Positions 61,501 through 64,000 of a stretch of 64,000 nt of DNA are shown one piece after another (the stretch's first letter is position 1; the number at the start of each line of letters is the position of its first letter). Both the position numbers and the translations under genes were made by a program. This DNA is from Cinclus cinclus (Eukaryota; Chordata; Aves; Passeriformes; Cinclidae). The notes under the pieces were generated by a model. It saw only the letters and a program-made list of their open reading frames with translations. It was not told the DNA's origin and ran no database searches. The DNA lies in assembly GCF_963662255.1 (NCBI RefSeq), contig NC_085047.1:53008006-53072005 (forward strand), read 5' to 3'.

Positions 61501-63960
61501 GCCATTACATGGAATATTGACCATTCTAAGTTTATAACAGAATTACATGATGATATTAGTAGTTATTAGGAGTTCCAGCCTTGATGAAACTGCAGTGGGA
61601 ATCTTGTATGGTCATATTCTTTTCCTGATGTCTTTCTCAGTGAACATTTTCCTTTTTTTCCGTGTATTTTGTCCTGTTCACTGATACTACAGCAATTTAT
61701 TACCGAGATGCAATAAAACGATCTTTTCCTTTGTAGTATAATTAGCACTAATATTATTGTGACTGGGCCATTCATAGATTGCATTAAATTACATAAAAAG
61801 CCTAAACATAGCCACTCCAAAAATTTTTGCGCAAACTATCAGATTATCTTTGTAACTATGCCACTTCAGTTACTGTTAAAATAATCCTTGGTTTGTATCC
61901 TTCTTACAGATAAACAAAGTACTTCTTTATATATGTTTAAAAAGTTATATACTTTAAGGTTTAAACTTCACAGAGAAATAAACATAATAACTTAAAACCA
62001 ACACAGAATTCTAGAAAGTAATCTGGCACAAAAAAACATCTGCTGTAAAAAAAAATTATGAGGGCCAAGGAAAGCATTAAATGACTGAGTCAAAATGATA
62101 GGAAAAATGGTGCATAAAGCTCCTTGAAAAGTAGAAGGGCAAATAAATTTGTCTTGTTAACTACTGAATTAGTCCAATATGGCATTGGCTTTGGAAAACT
62201 TCAAGTTCTGAATTGAAGACAAAAATAACAGGAAGATGCACTGTGGAATAAGACATTAAAGAGTGAAATTTAAGTTTAAAAATCAGGTTGGAATTTTTTT
62301 CCAAAAAAGACATTTTCTCTATGCCCAAGAAGGAGATAATTTAGGAGATTCCTTTTCTTGTAATTCCAGGGTTCTTTATGTTACTTACTTATCAGTATGT
62401 CCTTGTCGTCATCAGTCAAATCTTTAAAGGCATCATTAGTTGGGACAAAGAGAGTCCACTGCCCAGGTCTTGACAGAACATCATCCAGATCTGCAGCCTT
62501 CACCAGACTGAGGAAAATGCTGTTGGCAACAAACAGACAAACCACAAATTCTTTTTTTTTTTTTGAAATGTGGTAACTATAATTTGGTCCAGCTACTTTG
62601 TTCCCCCATTTCTGAGAGTGTTTCAATTTTCAAACACTTTCACTCTTTCCCAGAAATAAAGATAGTAGAAGAGGAAAATTAAAAAAATAAAAATACTGTC
62701 AGCCTGAACCAGGGAAGGATTTGTCAAATAAAAGGAGGATGCAAAGGGCAGCTCTTGCTCTAGGAGTATTGAATCTTGCAGGAAAGTCAGAAATAAGTAC
62801 TGGAAAGGTATGAAGTCCTGCTGCACCCATATGGAATTGTGCCACTCATTACTTAAAGCTCAAGAGACCATTGCAATTTTAGCTCTGTATTTATCATCCA
62901 ATTCCTTATGTCCTCTTACTCCTCTCATTCTAGTGTCTGACAACCCTTTGTGCCATAAAAAACCGTACTGTGGAAGTGTGGAAGCCTTTTCAGCATACAG
63001 CTGGAGAGCACTTTTTCTTCCCACGTTTTTTTCCTTTTATGTTATTTGTGTAGGTGATAAACCCTTCTCTGCCACCCCTGCTCTCAAAACCCCAACAGCT
63101 CACATGCTCACAGACCAAAACTTTTTCTCAGAGCAGCTGTGCTGTATGTATAGTTACCTTCCGCAGGAAAATCTCAGTTCTGTCGATATCGCCACTCACC
63201 TGAAACGCTTATCATTCCTCAGCATTTCATGCAATGTCTTTTCTGCTGGATTGATGATCTGCCTGAAGATGTGAATAAAACCATTTCTCCCTTCTTTGCT
63301 TCCTCTGACCATGCATGAATTTTCAATACATACAGCCTTATTGAAAGAGATACAAGTACAGCTGTTTACACAATGTTAAAAATGACAACCATATGTATTT
63401 TCTACAGTTGAATTATGTGCTCTTGTCAGGAAATTTGGCATTGCTTAAGAAAGCAGAAATAGAAAAATCTAGAATAAAATAGCATGGTGCAAATATTTAA
63501 AAACTTGATTTTTGTGTGTGTGTTTTTCTTTTGAGAATGCCTTAATTAGTTCTAAAAATTAGCTTTAAAAATTTGTCATCAACTGAGCACCCAATTTGAA
63601 ATTCTGTTGGATTTTCCCAAAGAGCTCTCCATGTAAACAAAGCTTGGATTGAGAAAGATGAGATTTTCATTTTTTGCTATCTTAAAAGTTTAAGGATGTT
63701 TTGCTAGATAGTCATAATTATAAATGTTGGGGGTTTCACTCAGCTTTGCCTTTTATTGACTGTCTACTTTCGTAGTTGGGTGCATATTTTTAGAAAGACT
63801 CATTCACTTACTGTGCGATACACGAAGACCCTAAGAAGTTTTCCTCCAATTGTTTCCAGCTCTTGTCCATTGTACAATTCATTGAGCCCAACTTTCACTT
63901 TTATAATGTGATTCTGCAGGATTGTTTTGAGAAGACGTTGATCCAGCCTTAAGGTGTCAT
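46505..63960 (-). CDS. POSTN: Periostin (3' part of gene, 15 exons; 5' exons outside window)
   Basis: Joined coding exons, in transcript order: 63960-63812, 63336-63200, 62519-62389, 60951-60821, 60653-60551, 60181-60114, 59566-59521, 57437-57390, 54263-54168, 53579-53490, 51939-51862, 51455-51375, 49261-49175, 47100-47059 and 46545-46505. They give 1328 nt, about 441 residues plus a stop, in one continuous frame with GT-AG at every intron. Seen directly: the FAS1 H1-type motif TLFVPTNDAFK, the H2-type motif NGVIHVIDKLLYP, and four TK-x-I-[E/D]-G tail repeats. Family knowledge: periostin is a secreted matricellular protein with an EMI domain, four FAS1 domains and a variably spliced C-terminal tail; it binds integrins, fibronectin, tenascin-C and collagen and acts in the extracellular matrix. 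The paralogue TGFBI lacks this long repeated tail, which excludes it. Oddities are one extra tail exon and a shortened exon 17 equivalent. The promoter, signal peptide, EMI domain and first FAS1 domains are not in the window. Confidence 0.95.
47059..47100 (-). CDS. POSTN: POSTN exon O (exon 22 equivalent), basic tail
   Basis: 42 nt, phase 1 to phase 1, with acceptor TTTCTAG and donor G|GTAAAA. With split codons it reads EAPVRKAQPARRTQG, aligning with the human DTPVRKLQANKKVQG segment. It is rich in Arg and Lys. The pyrimidine tract is short, but phase and peptide agree on both sides. Confidence 0.88.
48445..48486. repeat. (ATTAGA)7 hexamer repeat
   Basis: Seven exact tandem copies of ATTAGA, inside the POSTN intron between exons O and N. 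It is a candidate length-polymorphic minisatellite. Confidence 0.97.
49175..49261 (-). CDS. POSTN: POSTN exon N, extra tail repeat exon between exon 21 and 22 equivalents
   Basis: 87 nt, phase 1 to phase 1. The acceptor is ACCATAG and the donor G|GTTAGT. It encodes GTEYTKVTKVIEGEPQII, then EREIKKVHLE. The fourth TK-x-I-E-G core is unmistakable, and the frame joins correctly on both sides: a split GCT codon from exon L, and a split GAA codon into exon O. I know of no exon at this position in the human gene. The peptide blends features of exons K/L (YTKVTK) and I (IEGEP), which suggests an exon duplication. Whether it is constitutive or alternative cannot be told from DNA. Confidence 0.85.
51375..51455 (-). 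CDS. POSTN: POSTN exon L (exon 21 equivalent), tail repeat
   Basis: 81 nt, phase 1 to phase 1, with acceptor CTATCAG and donor G|GTAATT. It encodes VTKVTKFIEGDGHLL, then EDEEIKRLLQG. Compared with human exon 21 one Gly of the GGDGH segment is absent, so the exon is one codon shorter. It carries the third TK-x-I-E-G core. Confidence 0.94.
51862..51939 (-). CDS. POSTN: POSTN exon K (exon 20 equivalent), tail
   Basis: 78 nt, phase 1 to phase 1, with acceptor TTTCCAG and donor G|GTTAGT. It encodes GPEIKYTRIT, a Gly/Ala-rich turn (AGGAENEE), and a charged helix-like stretch (KLKKILEE). It matches human exon 20, which is constitutive in described mammalian isoforms. Confidence 0.92.
53490..53579 (-). 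CDS. POSTN: POSTN exon J (exon 19 equivalent), tail repeat
   Basis: 90 nt, phase 1 to phase 1, with acceptor CTTGTAG and donor G|GTAAAT. It encodes EPIIKTYTKIIDG, then RPVEVTEKKVTEERII. This is the best preserved tail exon relative to mammals. Its core TYTKIIDG is the second copy of the repeat. Confidence 0.95.
54168..54263 (-). CDS. POSTN: POSTN exon I (exon 18 equivalent), tail repeat
   Basis: 96 nt, phase 1 to phase 1, with acceptor GTCACAG and donor G|GTTGGT. It encodes a tail repeat with core LTKLIEGEPEF, followed by REGETITKVIHG, closely matching the human exon 18 peptide. The TK-hydrophobic-I-E-G core recurs in exons J, L and N. Confidence 0.93.
57390..57437 (-). CDS. POSTN: POSTN exon H (exon 17 equivalent, shortened)
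   Basis: 48 nt, phase 1 to phase 1. The acceptor is ATTTTCAG and the donor G|GTAAAT. With split codons it reads KINIIESNVQPIITKEG, corresponding to the second part of human exon 17 (KIKVIEGSLQPIIKTEG). Human exon 17 is 81 nt and carries an extra TKIITKVVEP segment at its start. Upstream of the acceptor here no such coding sequence is visible. Because it is symmetrical, the exon can be skipped in frame, as its mammalian counterpart is. Confidence 0.88.
58085..58790 (-). mobile_element. CR1 LINE 3' fragment inside POSTN intron
   Basis: Read on the minus strand, this gives the typical avian CR1 3' end. It contains a segment like AGGACACAGGAAATGG, then TTCTTCACAGAGAGGGTGGT, CATTGGAACA, GTTGGACTTGATGATC, and a terminal ATTCTATG at the low-coordinate side. 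It is 5'-truncated, as is usual for CR1. It lies in the intron between exons G and H and in the same sense as POSTN. Boundaries are approximate. Confidence 0.85.
59521..59566 (-). CDS. POSTN: POSTN exon G (human exon 16 equivalent), start of C-terminal tail
   Basis: 46 nt, phase 0 in and phase 1 out, with acceptor TTTATAG and donor ACA|GTAAGT. It encodes FVRDSTFKEIPLTFY, matching the human FVRGSTFKEIP segment that opens the variable tail. From here on every internal exon is phase 1 to phase 1. Confidence 0.93.
60114..60181 (-). CDS. POSTN: POSTN exon F (human exon 15 equivalent), linker after FAS1-4
   Basis: 68 nt, phase 1 in and phase 0 out, with acceptor TTTGTCAG and donor AAG|GTAATC. It encodes LPVGNDQLLTILKKL and IKYIQIK, the conserved segment just after FAS1 domain 4. 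The human protein has almost the same residues. The split codon with exon E gives Glu where human has Asp. Confidence 0.94.
60551..60653 (-). CDS. POSTN: POSTN exon E (human exon 14 equivalent), end of FAS1 domain 4
   Basis: 103 nt, phase 0 in and phase 1 out, with acceptor TTGCCAG and donor CAG|GTGAGT. It encodes VNDTLLVNELKSRESD and then NGVIHVIDKLLYPA, the H2 motif that closes FAS1 domain 4. The match to mammalian periostin is nearly residue for residue. This was the most diagnostic exon for naming the gene. Confidence 0.97.
60821..60951 (-). CDS. POSTN: POSTN exon D (human exon 13 equivalent), FAS1 domain 4
   Basis: 131 nt, phase 1 in and phase 0 out. It encodes DKNALRNILLYHLTQG (with the FAS1 YH motif), GFEPGVTNILKT and KLYLKT. 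The acceptor is GCATAG. The donor is ACA|GTTAAG, weaker than its neighbours because +3 is T. Exon position and peptide match periostin closely, so the donor choice is secure from frame. Confidence 0.93.
62389..62519 (-). CDS. POSTN: POSTN exon C (human exon 12 equivalent), FAS1 domain 4
   Basis: 131 nt, phase 2 in and phase 1 out. The acceptor is CAACAG and the donor is ATAA|GTAAGT. It encodes SIFLSLVKAADLDDVL, then GQWTLFVPTNDAFK, the H1 motif of FAS1 domain 4, then a run of acidic residues (LTDDDKD). The mammalian counterpart is less acidic at that point. The frame runs unchanged into exon D through a split AGA codon. Confidence 0.95.
63200..63336 (-). CDS. POSTN: POSTN exon B (human exon 11 equivalent), FAS1 3/4 junction
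   Basis: 137 nt, phase 0 in and phase 2 out, with donor CAG|GTGAGT. It encodes 45 residues. AVCIENSCM and GRNGFIHIF form the H2-like end of FAS1 domain 3. NPAEKTLHEML and NDKRF start FAS1 domain 4. Two cysteines lie in AVCIENSC, as in the mammalian protein. The 154-codon frame on the opposite strand across this exon (62,810-63,274) is a shadow. Confidence 0.95.
63812..63960 (-). CDS. POSTN: POSTN exon A (human exon 10 equivalent), FAS1 domain 3
   Basis: 149 nt. It is entered with two bases of a split codon and ends in phase 0. The acceptor reads TTTGTAG before the exon and the donor is ACA|GTAAGT. It encodes 49 residues, including DTLRLDQRLL, VKVGLNELYNG and LRVFVYRT, closely matching the middle of periostin FAS1 domain 3. 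It is the most upstream exon in the window; the preceding exon lies beyond 64,000. Confidence 0.95.
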
Positions 63961-64000
63961 CTACAAAGACATTTAGATATTAATATATAGCAATTCATAC

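Larger units (their letters stand above)
57438..63811 (-). other. POSTN: POSTN introns between exons H and A
   Basis: Introns 57,438-59,520 (with a CR1 fragment), 59,567-60,113, 60,182-60,550, 60,654-60,820, 60,952-62,388, 62,520-63,199 and 63,337-63,811. An A-rich low-complexity tract lies at about 61,270-61,355. An imperfect short tandem repeat (CTGCATC / CTACATC units) lies at about 59,145-59,215. No other coding exon was seen. Confidence 0.65.

Noticed and set aside
62810..63274. 154-codon plus-strand open frame
   Set aside because: It lies antisense across POSTN exon B and flanking intron, has no recognisable domain, and the minus strand is clearly the coding one.
46545..63960. The gene being TGFBI or stabilin rather than periostin
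   Set aside because: FAS1 motifs alone would fit these, but the EPIIKTYTKIIDG- and VTKVTKFIEG-type tail repeats and the basic C-terminus are specific to periostin.
1..64000. CRISPR arrays, phage, operons, tRNA or rRNA genes
   Set aside because: No regularly spaced repeats, ribosome binding sites or structured RNA genes were seen; the window is vertebrate genomic DNA.

Overview
The window is AT-rich vertebrate DNA and almost certainly avian. It carries several CR1 LINE fragments of the bird type and an ERVL-type solo LTR, and it ends in a clearly recognisable periostin gene (POSTN) whose peptides are close to, but distinct from, mammalian periostin. A passerine is plausible from the LTR, but the species cannot be fixed from sequence alone.

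Layout. Positions 1 to about 45,300 are a gene-poor intergenic stretch downstream of POSTN. It holds an ERVL-like solo LTR (1425-2008), CR1 fragments (about 12,895-13,170; 17,735-17,900; 28,560-28,800; 34,024-34,165; 40,500-40,612; 42,335-42,575), simple repeats (AAAG, TTA, a poly-C run) and two unexplained coding-like patches (16,012-16,215 minus; 30,950-31,330). No confident gene was found there. Positions 45,338-63,960 on the minus strand hold the 3' part of POSTN: 15 exons read from high to low coordinates. The 5' exons (signal peptide, EMI domain, first two FAS1 domains and part of the third) lie beyond the right edge.

All 14 introns obey GT-AG and the reading frame is continuous across every junction, to a TAA stop at 46,505-46,507. 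The exons encode the rest of FAS1 domain 3, all of FAS1 domain 4, and the C-terminal region of repeated TK-[hydrophobic]-I-[E/D]-G units that is alternatively spliced in mammals. By order and content they correspond to human exons 10-23, plus one extra repeat exon (49,175-49,261) between the equivalents of human exons 21 and 22. The equivalent of human exon 17 is short (48 nt against 81 nt). Every exon of the C-terminal cassette starts and ends in phase 1, so any one can be skipped without breaking the frame.

In known biology periostin is a secreted matricellular protein of bone, tendon, periodontal ligament, heart valve and wound matrix, and its spliced tail tunes matrix binding. The most distinctive observation here is the altered exon set of that tail. 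No operon, CRISPR, phage or other prokaryotic system is present.
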